Shown one piece after another: positions 45,211 through 53,642 of a DNA stretch of 56,720 nt. Numbering within the stretch: the stretch's first letter is position 1; every line of letters starts with the position of its first letter. The notes beneath the pieces were generated by a model. The model was not told where the DNA came from. It did no database searches and was given only the letters and a program-made list of their open reading frames with translations. A program made the translations under genes and the position numbers. The DNA is taken from contig JAHBWC010000053.1 of NCBI GenBank assembly GCA_019637225.1, forward strand, positions 1 through 56,720, read 5' to 3'. The DNA comes from Labilithrix sp. Lineage in GTDB: Bacteria; Myxococcota_A; Polyangia; Polyangiales; Polyangiaceae.

Positions 45211-46710
45211 ATGTCCGAGACGCTCTCGCATACCCGACGCGAAGACCTCTCCGCGAAGGAGACGGCGACGCTCGGCCGCCCGGCGCTCTACGTCGTGCTC
45301 GAGGGTGAGCGCGCGCTCGAAGGCGGTCTCCGCGCGCCGCTCGACGGCATCGACGAGCTCAGGATCGGGCGCGGGACGACGCGCTCGTTCCGGGTGGAGG
45401 GCGATCGCACGGCGACGCTCGAGATCCCCGACCCGCGCATGTCGAGCAAGCACGCTCGGCTGATCCGCGAGCGCGCGCGCGCCTCGAGCGACGGCGACGG
45501 CGAGGCGACGGGCTGGCTCCTCGAGGACGTCGGCTCGACGAACGGCTCCTTCGTCGAGGGTAAGCGCGCGACGCAGGCGCTCCTCGACGAGCCGACGATC
45601 ATCACGCTCGGCGCGACGTGTCTCCTGTTCGATCCCGAGGAGGCGGTGCCCGAGGGCGTGAAGAACGAGGCGGTCGACGCGGCCTCGCTCCGCTCGCGCC
45701 CGCGCGGGACCGCGACGCTCGTGCCGGTGGTCGAGCACACGATGCCGCGGCTCGTTCGCGTCGCGATGTCGAAGCTCTCGGTGCTCTTGCTCGGCGAGAG
45801 CGGCGCCGGCAAGGAGGTCCTCGCGCGGACGATCCACCAGCTCTCGGGGCGCCAGGGCCCGTTCGTCGCGATCAACTGCGGCGCGCTCGCGCCGACGCTC
45901 GTCGAGAGCCAGCTCTTCGGCCACGTGCGGGGCGCCTTCTCCGGCGCGGCGCGCGACGAGCCCGGCCTCGTCCGGGCGTCGTCGGGCGGGACGCTCTTCC
46001 TCGACGAGATCGGCGAGCTCCCGCCGAGCGCGCAGGCCACCCTCCTCCGCGTCCTGCAGGAGAAGGAAGTGCTCCCCGTCGGCGGGACGAAGCCCGTCCC
46101 GGTCGATCTCCGCGTCGTCTCGGCGACCCTCAAGCCGATCGACGGGAGCGAGGCGACGAGCTTCCGCCCCGACCTCTACGCGCGCATCTCGGCGTTCGTG
46201 CACCGGCTCACGCCGCTCCGCGAACGTCGCGGGGACATCGGCCTGCTCATCGCCGATCTGCTGCCCCGGCTCGCGCCGGAGCGCGCCGAGAGGATCCGCT
46301 TCGCGCCCGACCTCGCGACCGCGCTCGGCTCGCACGCCTTCCCGCTGAACGTGCGCGAGCTCGAGCACCTCTTGTCGGTCGCGCTCGTGACCTCGACCGA
46401 GGATCTGCTCCGGCGAGAGAGCGTCGGCGAGGCGCTCCGCCCGACACGCGAGCGCGCCGCGAGCGAGACCGACGCGCGCGAGTCACGCCGCGACGCGCGC
46501 GAGGCGCTCCCCGCCAGCGCCCCTGCCCGCTCGGCGCAGCCGCGCGCGCTGACCGAAGAAGAGCTGAAGCTCAAAGAAGAGCTCACGCGCGCGCTCACGA
46601 CCACGCGCGGGAACGTCAGCGAGATCGCGCGCGCGATGGGCAAGACGCGCATGCAGATCCACCGCTGGATGAAGCGCTTCGGCCTCGATCCCGAGTCGTT
46701 CCGCGGCTGA
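45211..46710 (+). CDS. FHA-domain sigma-54-type transcriptional activator with GAFSGA
   Basis: 499 residues from ATG 45211. FHA domain at about 48-145 (LRIGRGTTRSFRV, PDPRMSSKHARL, VGSTNGSFVEG), AAA+ domain at about 165-395 with Walker A GESGAGKE (about 194), the sigma-54 loop in the variant form GAFSGA (about 242), Walker B GGTLFLDEIGEL (about 265) and FRPDLYARI. A low-complexity charged linker precedes a Fis-like helix-turn-helix at the C-terminus (GNVSEIARAMGKTRMQIHRWM). Thr to Ser in GAFTGA is conservative, so sigma-54 contact may persist. It lies directly downstream of the gltB-gltA pair on the same strand and is a candidate regulator of the cluster; no site proves this. Confidence 0.9.
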   Translation: MSETLSHTRREDLSAKETATLGRPALYVVLEGERALEGGLRAPLDGIDELRIGRGTTRSFRVEGDRTATLEIPDPRMSSKHARLIRERARASSDGDGEATGWLLEDVGSTNGSFVEGKRATQALLDEPTIITLGATCLLFDPEEAVPEGVKNEAVDAASLRSRPRGTATLVPVVEHTMPRLVRVAMSKLSVLLLGESGAGKEVLARTIHQLSGRQGPFVAINCGALAPTLVESQLFGHVRGAFSGAARDEPGLVRASSGGTLFLDEIGELPPSAQATLLRVLQEKEVLPVGGTKPVPVDLRVVSATLKPIDGSEATSFRPDLYARISAFVHRLTPLRERRGDIGLLIADLLPRLAPERAERIRFAPDLATALGSHAFPLNVRELEHLLSVALVTSTEDLLRRESVGEALRPTRERAASETDARESRRDAREALPASAPARSAQPRALTEEELKLKEELTRALTTTRGNVSEIARAMGKTRMQIHRWMKRFGLDPESFRG

Positions 46711-46763
46711 CGGCCGTCGCGCTCGGCGGCGTCACGCGGGTCGCGCGTGGACGGGCGAGGCGC

Positions 46764-47507
46764 TCAGCGCTTCGTCACGAGGCCGGAGCCGTCGACGCCG
46801 AACTGCGGCGGCAGCACCTTGCGGACGGCGTCGCGCTGGTCCTCGGGGACCTCCCAGCTCAGGGCGGCGAGGCCGTCGGCGACCTTGCTGCGGACGCGGA
46901 CGCTCTCTTCGTCGAGCAAGAGCGTGAGCAGCGGGCCGAGCGACTGCGCGTCCTTCTGAGCGAGCGTCGCCGTCACGGCGTTGAAGCGCGCCGGCTCGTT
47001 GACGTCCTCGAGGAACGGCTCGACCGCCTCACGGATCTCCGGGCGCACGTGGTCGCCGAGCTCCTCGAGGAGCTGCAGCTTCGGGTCGATGAACTTGGCG
47101 TACTCGGTGTCCCACTTCGCGAGCCAGACGATGAGCTCCTCGATGAGCTCGTCCTCCTCGAGCGTCTCCTTGAGGATGCGCATCGGCCAGCGGAGGCTCT
47201 CGGCCTTCGCGGCGAACGCGCGGACGGGCTCGATCGCGTCCTTGCCGGCCTTGAGGATGCCGTCGAACGCGAGCTCCTTCTCTTCCTGGTCGGTGATCGA
47301 CGGCTCGATGGCGAAGGTGAAGCGCTTCAGCAGGGCCTCGACCGCGTCGGCCGTCGCGAGCTTCGACAGCTCCTGGATCGCCTCCTGCCGGTCGTAGGCT
47401 TGCGCCCGCTTGCTGCCCGCGGCCTCGGCCCATTTCGCCGCGGCGTTCGACTTCTTCTTGGTGTCGTCGCCCTTGCCGTTGCTCTTGAAGAAGTCGAATA
47501 GGCCCAT
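46764..47507 (-). CDS. HEAT-repeat protein, cytoplasmic
   Basis: 247 residues, no signal peptide. After a short basic start (MGLFDFFKSNGKGDDTKKK) come HEAT-like helix pairs: AIQELSKLATADAVEALLKRF, LAFDGILKAGKDAIEPVRAF, RWPMRILKETLEEDELIEEL, and VRSKVADGLAALSWEV. Acidic overall. HEAT arrays usually mediate protein contacts; no enzymatic motif is seen. Conserved neighbours in Myxococcota cannot be judged from here. It lies downstream of the sensor-like gene (83 bases), so both may be one unit. Confidence 0.8.
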   Translation of the reverse strand: MGLFDFFKSNGKGDDTKKKSNAAAKWAEAAGSKRAQAYDRQEAIQELSKLATADAVEALLKRFTFAIEPSITDQEEKELAFDGILKAGKDAIEPVRAFAAKAESLRWPMRILKETLEEDELIEELIVWLAKWDTEYAKFIDPKLQLLEELGDHVRPEIREAVEPFLEDVNEPARFNAVTATLAQKDAQSLGPLLTLLLDEESVRVRSKVADGLAALSWEVPEDQRDAVRKVLPPQFGVDGSGLVTKR

Positions 47508-47590
47508 CGTGAGGTGCTTAACCTAAGGCTAGTCTTGCGAGTTTCAACCGATCGACGGCGACAATGATCGCCGCGACGAAGCCCGAGCCG

Positions 47591-49003
47591 TCAGAGCGGC
47601 ACTGCCAGGAGGACGACCTCGCGGCCGTTCACCTGGACTTGATAGCGAACCGGCCGACCGTGCTTGGTCGCGGCCTCCTGCTCCATGCCCTGAATGCGGC
47701 TCCGGAAGGCCGCGTCCGTGATGTGGTCGACCTGCTCGCCGAGCGAGCGCTTCGCGGCCATGTATTCGCTGTAGAGCCGCGCGTAGTACTGCTCCGCCGG
47801 CTCCTGCGCGAGCGCGGGAGCGCCGCCGCCGCCGGCGGGAGCACCGCCGCCGCTGCGGTCGACCGAGTAGGCGTCGCCGAAGGCGGCCGCGCTGGGCGCC
47901 TTCGAGACGCGGCCCTGCTCGTCGGTGTTGTCCTCCTCGACGCCCATGAGCTGGTTCAGGAGCTGGTCGATGCGGAACGCGAGGCCGCCGAGCTCGGCGT
48001 GATCGAGCTCGAAGCGCTTGTCGCTCTGGCCGTTGAGGATCGCGAGGAGGCCTTCTTCGAGGACGGCGATCGGCCGCGAGATGTACGTCCCGAGGAACCA
48101 GCCGCCGGCCACGACCAGGATGAGGCCGAGCGCCATCGCGCCGAGGATCGAGAACGCCGCGCCGTTGGCGCCTTCGAGGAGCGACGTCGGCGCGACCGCG
48201 ACGACCGCGGTCTTCTTCTCGCCGAAGCCGTCGAGCGGGGCCGCTGCGAAGAGGACGTCGTCCTTGCCGCCGCCGATGACGGTGCCCGTCGTGACGGCGT
48301 TCTTCACGTCGCCCGAGGCCTCCTTGACGGCCTTCTTCACGTCTTCGGTCGTCTGCGTGTTGGCGAGGACGTCGCCCGTCTCGTTCACCAGGAGGACGCC
48401 GCGCCCGCCGGAGGCCTCGGTCACGCGCGCGAGCGCGTCGTTCAACGCGACCCCGATGACGAGCATCATGGTGCGGTCGTTCTCGTCGCGCACCGGCGCG
48501 TACGAGGCGATGTACTGGTCGGCGCGCTTCGTGTCGGTCCAGACGTCCGAGCCCGGGGCCGTCTTGGCGAGGGCCTCCTTGAACGCCGGGTACGTCGCCG
48601 AGACGTCGTCGCCGCGCCCGAGGTCCGAGCCATTTCGTCCGAGGATCTTCCCGTTGCCATCCACGACCGCGACGATCGACGGCTTGGCGCCCAGCGCCGC
48701 CGGGGCCGCGTTCGCGATCTGGTCGGAGAGCTGACGGGCGGCGTCGCCGCGCGCGTCGGGCGTCGCCTTCGTGAGCAGCGCGCGCGTCGCCGGCTCGGCG
48801 GCCTTCGCCGAGAGCCATCGTTCCGCGCGGAGCCCGTCGAGTTGGAGCTTGGCCGCGACACCGACGGCGTCGCGCTGCGCGCTTCTCTTGAGCTGATCGG
48901 TGCTGCTCGTCGCCAGCGACAGCTGCGTCTTCACGATCGCGAAGGCAAGCAGCCCCACGATGAGGACGATCACGGCGTTGACTGCGATGATCTTGTTTCG
49001 CAT
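47591..49003 (-). CDS. Two-TM sensor-like membrane protein (MXAN_5187-like)
   Basis: 470 residues from ATG 49003. TM1 at about 4-24 (IIAVNAVIVLIVGLLAFAIV), a periplasmic part of about 260 residues with PAS/Cache-like features (PSIVAVVDGNGKILGRNG, GRGVLLVNETGDVLANTQ), TM2 at about 284-306 (GAMALGLILVVAGGWFLG), a HAMP-like stretch (YISRPIAVLEEGLLAILNGQ), a Gly/Ala/Pro linker, and a C-terminal domain at about 395-470 (YYARLYSEYMAAKRSLGEQ, AATKHGRPVRYQVQVNGREVVL). No kinase or cyclase follows. The C-terminal part resembles what I remember as the MXAN_5187 family of Myxococcota; the function is unknown. Confidence 0.7.
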   Translation of the reverse strand: MRNKIIAVNAVIVLIVGLLAFAIVKTQLSLATSSTDQLKRSAQRDAVGVAAKLQLDGLRAERWLSAKAAEPATRALLTKATPDARGDAARQLSDQIANAAPAALGAKPSIVAVVDGNGKILGRNGSDLGRGDDVSATYPAFKEALAKTAPGSDVWTDTKRADQYIASYAPVRDENDRTMMLVIGVALNDALARVTEASGGRGVLLVNETGDVLANTQTTEDVKKAVKEASGDVKNAVTTGTVIGGGKDDVLFAAAPLDGFGEKKTAVVAVAPTSLLEGANGAAFSILGAMALGLILVVAGGWFLGTYISRPIAVLEEGLLAILNGQSDKRFELDHAELGGLAFRIDQLLNQLMGVEEDNTDEQGRVSKAPSAAAFGDAYSVDRSGGGAPAGGGGAPALAQEPAEQYYARLYSEYMAAKRSLGEQVDHITDAAFRSRIQGMEQEAATKHGRPVRYQVQVNGREVVLLAVPL

Positions 49004-49135
49004 TCCGCCTCAGAGCGTGTTGGTGCGAGGGGGCACGTCGCCCACTCGTCCTCCGGCCGAAGGCTCCCCTTCGCGGCTGGAGACTGCTCGTTCCTTCGCG
49101 AGACGCTATCATCCGCCCTCGGCCTCCAGCAACCC

Positions 49136-50170
<1,035 letters not shown>

Positions 50171-50358
50171 CGCGATGCGCTGGTCACTCGCGCGACCGGC
50201 CGACAGTTCATCACACGAGCGAGCAGGCCGGACCGGCCGGACCGCTAACCCGTGGATTCCACGCCGCGATGCGTCTCCGTCTCGTTACGCACGCGTTGCC
50301 CTCCCACCGCATGCAGACGCCCGCGAATGGAGTAGGCTGAAGCTCGGGAGGGGAACAC

Positions 50359-50619
50359 ATGGCAAAGAAAGCGACGCGCCTGAAATCAGGCTCACGCATA
50401 CGTACGTTCTCGGCGTTGATCGAGGCCGTCCGCGACGGAGAGCTCTCGCTCATCCTCGTGCCGGAGAACCGGCGACTGCGGCTGCGGGCGAGCCTCGTGC
50501 TTCAGCTGCTCCTCGCGCCGTGCTTCGCCGAGCAGCGCGGTGAGGTCTTCGAGTTCACGATGAACGAGGAAGAGATCGTGAACGTCGTCCCGGCGAGCAG
50601 CAGCGGCCAGGACGACTGA
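50359..50619 (+). CDS. Small protein of unknown function
   Basis: 86 residues; the strong Shine-Dalgarno GGGAGGGG (50347-50354) precedes ATG 50359. A basic start (MAKKATRLKSGSRIR) is followed by a helix (FSALIEAVRDGELS), a strand (LILVPENRRLRL), a hydrophobic stretch (ASLVLQLLLAPCFAEQ) and an acidic end (FEFTMNEEEIVNVVPASS). Small, soluble, no known motif. I do not recognise the family. Tandem repeats begin six bases after its stop. Confidence 0.6.
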   Translation: MAKKATRLKSGSRIRTFSALIEAVRDGELSLILVPENRRLRLRASLVLQLLLAPCFAEQRGEVFEFTMNEEEIVNVVPASSSGQDD

Positions 50620-50624
50620 CGCTC

Positions 50625-50689
50625 GCGCTGGAGCGTGGGCTCACGCGCTCGTGCGTGGGCTCACGCGCTGGAGCGTGGGCTCACGCGCT
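50625..50689. repeat. Tandem 20-base repeat, three copies
   Basis: Units start at 50625, 50645 and 50665 (consensus GCGCTGGAGCGTGGGCTCAC; the middle copy differs at two positions), with five bases of a fourth at 50685-50689. It begins just after the stop of the 86-residue gene and lies on the downstream side of tRNA-His. Confidence 0.9.
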
Positions 50690-50766
50690 CGGCTGGGCCT
50701 CGCGCTCGGCGAGGACCTCGCGCTCGCGCCGTCGCGGCAGAGGCGCGAGCCACCGAACGGCCCGTT

Positions 50767-50790
50767 CGCTCGGGGCGAAGGCCCCGAGCG
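50767..50790 (-). terminator. Hairpin downstream of tRNA-His
   Basis: Perfect 10-bp stem CGCTCGGGGC/GCCCCGAGCG with a 4-base loop, 11 bases beyond the 3' CCA of the tRNA on the minus strand. No T-run, so termination is probable rather than certain. Confidence 0.55.
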
Positions 50791-50800
50791 ACGTCTCAGG

Positions 50801-50877
50801 TGGGGTGACCGACGGGGTTCGAACCCGCGACAACCGGAACCACAATCCAGCGCTCTACCAGCTGAGCTACGGCCACC
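50801..50877 (-). tRNA. tRNA-His (GTG anticodon)
   Basis: On the minus strand the sequence folds into a full cloverleaf: acceptor GGTGGCCG with the extra 5' G(-1) typical of tRNA-His (50877) pairing to C73, D-arm with AGCTCAGCTGGTAGAGC, anticodon arm CTGGA-TTGTGGT-TCCGG giving anticodon GTG, T-arm GCGGGTTCGAACCCCGT, and an encoded 3' CCA (50803-50801). Confidence 0.96.
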
Positions 50878-50891
50878 GTGAGAGAGGGCGA

Positions 50892-50919
50892 ACCATACCG
50901 CTGCCCCTTGGACTTGCAA
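50892..50919 (-). promoter_or_regulatory. Promoter of tRNA-His
   Basis: Minus strand: TTGCAA (50919-50914), 16-base spacer, TATGGT (50897-50892), then a C-rich discriminator of the kind seen at stringently controlled stable-RNA promoters. The start would fall a few bases before the mature 5' end (50877). A 7-bp inverted repeat (CCCCTTG 50904-50910, CAAGGGG 50917-50923) overlaps the -35. Confidence 0.6.
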
Positions 50920-51010
50920 GGGGAATTCCCGCGCTGCCCGCCAGCGCGGCCTCGACGGGCCCCTTCCGGACGGCGCGCCGCCCTCGGAAGCCCGTCGGGA
51001 AGGGCCGACA

Positions 51011-51039
51011 GATCGCGCGCCCCGCGGCGGCGCGCGATC
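51011..51039. repeat. Inverted repeat with 11-bp perfect arms
   Basis: GATCGCGCGCC (51011-51021) and its complement (51029-51039) around a 7-base centre, in the gap between tRNA-His and the next lipoprotein gene. Role unknown; may end transcription entering from either side. Confidence 0.7.
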
Positions 51040-51139
51040 CGCGTCTCCTGCACCCGATTGCAGTGATCGCGCGCTTCGAGCGCGTCGCAGGACTTTACGA
51101 TTCGCGACGCATTGGTGACGATGGGCGCAGGTATCTTCC

Positions 51140-51502
51140 ATGCGCTTCTTCTCTCGCGCGCTCGCGCGCATCTTCCTCGCCACCTTCGTCTCGATCTCGC
51201 TCTCCGGCTGCGTGGAGAGCTTCCCCGAAGTCGTCGCGCTCGCCGCGGGCGCCGACCACGTCGAGGTCGTGAGCGATCCTCCGAACGCCGACGTCTACGA
51301 GCCGGTAGGCGGCGTCCACGCGCGCGTCGCGGGGACCGAGGTCAGCTCCGCGGTGCGGGAAGCGAAGAACGAGCTTCGCAACCAGGCCGCAGAGAGGGGC
51401 GCCACGTTCGTCTCGATCGACGAGATCAGCTCGCGCGCATCGTGGGACCTCCGCGGCCGCACGATCGTCTCGATGTCGGGCACCGCCTACCGCGCGAAGT
51501 GA
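51140..51502 (+). CDS. Small lipoprotein, DUF4156-like
   Basis: 120 residues. Signal with lipobox SLSGC (Cys24). The mature chain of about 97 residues reads ADHVEVVSDPPNADVYEPVGG, then a helix (SSAVREAKNELRNQAAERGATFV) and a final strand (GRTIVSMSGTAYR). This strand-helix-strand order is like the DUF4156/RcsF-type small lipoprotein domains; the match is by eye. It faces the phospholipase D-like gene convergently, 36 bases away. Confidence 0.72.
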   Translation: MRFFSRALARIFLATFVSISLSGCVESFPEVVALAAGADHVEVVSDPPNADVYEPVGGVHARVAGTEVSSAVREAKNELRNQAAERGATFVSIDEISSRASWDLRGRTIVSMSGTAYRAK

Positions 51503-51538
51503 CGCGGCGAGCGGGCGAGCGCGCCGAGGTAAGAGCGA

Positions 51539-52714
51539 CTAGAGCTCCGCGCCCTTGTCGAAGTCGGCGCGGATGACCTGACGGACCTTCACGGCCTCGG
51601 ACTTCGCGTCCGTGAGGACGCCGATCTCGCGGTTGCGCTCGAGCGCGGTGGCCGTCATGTTCTGCGAGCCGACGAACGTGATCGACTCGTCGACGACGAT
51701 CGCCTTCGCGTGCATGTCGGGGCTCGAGAGCCCGCGGAGCGGGACGCCGTACTGCTTGAGCTTCGCGACCGCCGCGGTCTGGTTCGGCGTGTTGAGCGTC
51801 TGCGCGTCGACGACCACGCGGACGTCCACCTTGGCCTGGTGCGCGAGGACGATCGCGTCGACGACCGTGGTGTCGCTGAGCGACTGCGCCTCGACGTCGA
51901 GCGACGTCGTCGCCGAGTCGATGAGCTGCTTGATGTGCGAGCGGGCCGGGTGGAGCGTGTTCGCGCCGGCGGGGGAGATCACGAGCTTGCTCGGGACGTT
52001 CACGGCCTTGTTCGTGAAGTCGGCCTGGAAGATCTTCTCGAGATCGGCCAGGTCCTCGGCGTCGGTGTCGGTCGCGATGTACTCGCGGTTCGTCGTCGGG
52101 CTCGTGTACGTCAGGTTCATCGTCATGATGAACGCCTTCTCCGAGTCGACGAGGATCGTCTTGGCGTGGGTGAACGTGTAGCCGTCCGGCGCCCACACGA
52201 CCTCGACGCCGCGGCCCTTCAGCGTGTCGAACGCCCCTTGGTTCTGGTTGCCCCCGGTCGGGAAGTTCCGGTTGAGGACGACCTTCACGTCCTTGCCTGC
52301 CTGCTTCAAGTCACCGAGCGCGCGGATGACCTCGTTGCTGGTCAGGAGGTACATCGTCATGTGCACGCTCTGCTTCGCGCCGCGGATCGCGGCGAGGAGC
52401 GCGGCGCCGGCGTCGGTCGGCTGCACCTGGATCGTGACGCCGCTGCTCATCGCGAGCGGGACGGCGTCCGGATCGGGGGCGCGGCCGCCGTCGAGCGCCG
52501 GCGCGTCCGGATCCGCGCCGTCCTCGACGGACGTGCCCGGACCGCCGGACGTCGACGGCGCCACCGACGCGGGCGTCAGCTCGGCGCTGCTGCACGCCGC
52601 GGCGATCGCGAGGGCGAGGGTCGCGACGAGCCCCCGGAGAGGGCGCCCCTCGGAGCGCACCGCAAGGGGAATCAGGGAACCGAACCACCAGCGCGCAGGC
52701 ACGGCGGCTACCAT
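51539..52714 (-). CDS. Phospholipase D-family lipoprotein
   Basis: 391 residues from ATG 52714; a GTG at 52660 would give a more usual lipoprotein signal (RGLVATLALAIAAAC). After a Pro/Asp/Gly linker there are two phospholipase D repeats with complete HKD motifs, HAKTILVD (about 185) and HAKAIVVD (about 333), each followed by the typical MNLT or SQNMT. Members hydrolyse or transfer phosphodiester bonds in lipids or nucleic acids. Both halves needed for an active site are present, and the enzyme would act outside the cytoplasm. The substrate is unknown. It is divergent from the kinase-like gene. Confidence 0.88.
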   Translation of the reverse strand: MVAAVPARWWFGSLIPLAVRSEGRPLRGLVATLALAIAAACSSAELTPASVAPSTSGGPGTSVEDGADPDAPALDGGRAPDPDAVPLAMSSGVTIQVQPTDAGAALLAAIRGAKQSVHMTMYLLTSNEVIRALGDLKQAGKDVKVVLNRNFPTGGNQNQGAFDTLKGRGVEVVWAPDGYTFTHAKTILVDSEKAFIMTMNLTYTSPTTNREYIATDTDAEDLADLEKIFQADFTNKAVNVPSKLVISPAGANTLHPARSHIKQLIDSATTSLDVEAQSLSDTTVVDAIVLAHQAKVDVRVVVDAQTLNTPNQTAAVAKLKQYGVPLRGLSSPDMHAKAIVVDESITFVGSQNMTATALERNREIGVLTDAKSEAVKVRQVIRADFDKGAEL

Positions 52715-52779
52715 GGCTCACCGAGGCCGATCGGGCCACCCGTTTCTGCCATTCTTTCACGTCTCTCCTGGCCGACACG

Positions 52780-53535
52780 ATGCCCATCGCGCACGCCGAA
52801 GACCACGTCGACAAGCGCCTCTCCGCGCGGGAGCGGCTCGAACCCGAGGCGATCGCGCGCCTGCGATCGGAGGCGGCGCTGCTCGCGCTCCTCTCGGACC
52901 TCGGCGTCACCCCGCGCCTGCTCGCGAGCGGCGAGGACGAGCTCGGCCCCTGGCACCGGATCGAGCGGGTCCGCGTTCCGACGCTGTCGGATCGCCTCGC
53001 GCGCGCCCCCGGACCGCTCGCGACGGCGTGGATCGAGCGCGCGGTCCGCGCGACGCTGGGCGCGCTCGCGTCGCTCCACGAGGCGGCCGACACGCGCGGA
53101 CCGCTGCTCGTCGTCCACGCCGATCTCAGCCCCGCCAACGTCGCGATCGACGACGCGGCCACGCGGGCGGTCCTCCTCGACCTCGATCTCGCGTGGTGGC
53201 GTGACGGGCCGAGCCGGCTCGACGGCGCGTTTCGAGGGACGATCGCCTACGTGGCTCCCGAGGTCGCGCGCGGCGAGCCGCCGACCGCCGCGAGCGATCT
53301 GTTCGCGCTCGCGGCCACGCTGCTGCACGGCGTCAACGGGGTGCCGCCGCGCGACGGGCCGAGCTTCGCGGCGCTCCTGGCTGCGGCCGCGGAGGCCCCG
53401 CTGCTCGACGAGGCCGCGCGCGGGCGTCTCGCGGCGAAGGGCCCCGGCCACGCCGCGCTCGCGGCGTGCCTCGCGCACGATCCGGCGCATCGGCCGGCCT
53501 CGGCCCGTGCGGCGCTCGCGGTCCTCGACGGCTGA
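52780..53535 (+). CDS. Ser/Thr protein kinase-like protein lacking the glycine-rich loop
   Basis: 251 residues. The kinase C-lobe is clear: catalytic loop HADLSPANV (HRDLKPEN in the consensus), DLD in place of DFG, activation segment GTIAYVAPEVARGE, ASDLFALAATLLHGVNG, and the final Arg helix HDPAHRPASARAAL. The N-lobe is shortened: the chain starts near the beta-3 strand, with DKRLSAR giving a possible ATP-anchoring Lys and RSEAALLALL the alpha-C Glu, but no GxGxxG precedes it, and the frame upstream does not supply one. Catalytic Asp, Asn and the metal Asp remain. It may be a weak kinase, a pseudokinase, or a 5'-truncated gene. Confidence 0.75.
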   Translation: MPIAHAEDHVDKRLSARERLEPEAIARLRSEAALLALLSDLGVTPRLLASGEDELGPWHRIERVRVPTLSDRLARAPGPLATAWIERAVRATLGALASLHEAADTRGPLLVVHADLSPANVAIDDAATRAVLLDLDLAWWRDGPSRLDGAFRGTIAYVAPEVARGEPPTAASDLFALAATLLHGVNGVPPRDGPSFAALLAAAAEAPLLDEAARGRLAAKGPGHAALAACLAHDPAHRPASARAALAVLDG

Positions 53536-53572
53536 GGGCTCCTCCGCGGCTGAGGGCTCCTCGGCGGCTGGG
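53529..53572. repeat. Tandem 18-base repeat spanning the kinase stop codon
   Basis: Two near-identical 18-base units (53529-53546 and 53547-53564, CGGCTGAGGGCTCCTCCG type) and eight bases of a third. The first unit includes the final codons and TGA stop of the kinase-like gene. Confidence 0.85.
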
Positions 53573-53642
53573 CGCCGCCCGCCGGCGCGTGCCGTCCTCG
53601 TCGGCTGGCGGGACCGCGGAGCAACTGTGCTAGATCGGCGTC

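Noticed and set aside
47564..49135. Long N-terminal extension of the histone deacetylase-like gene
   Set aside because: The extension lies opposite the sensor-like gene and has no family match; deacetylase homology starts right after ATG 49136.
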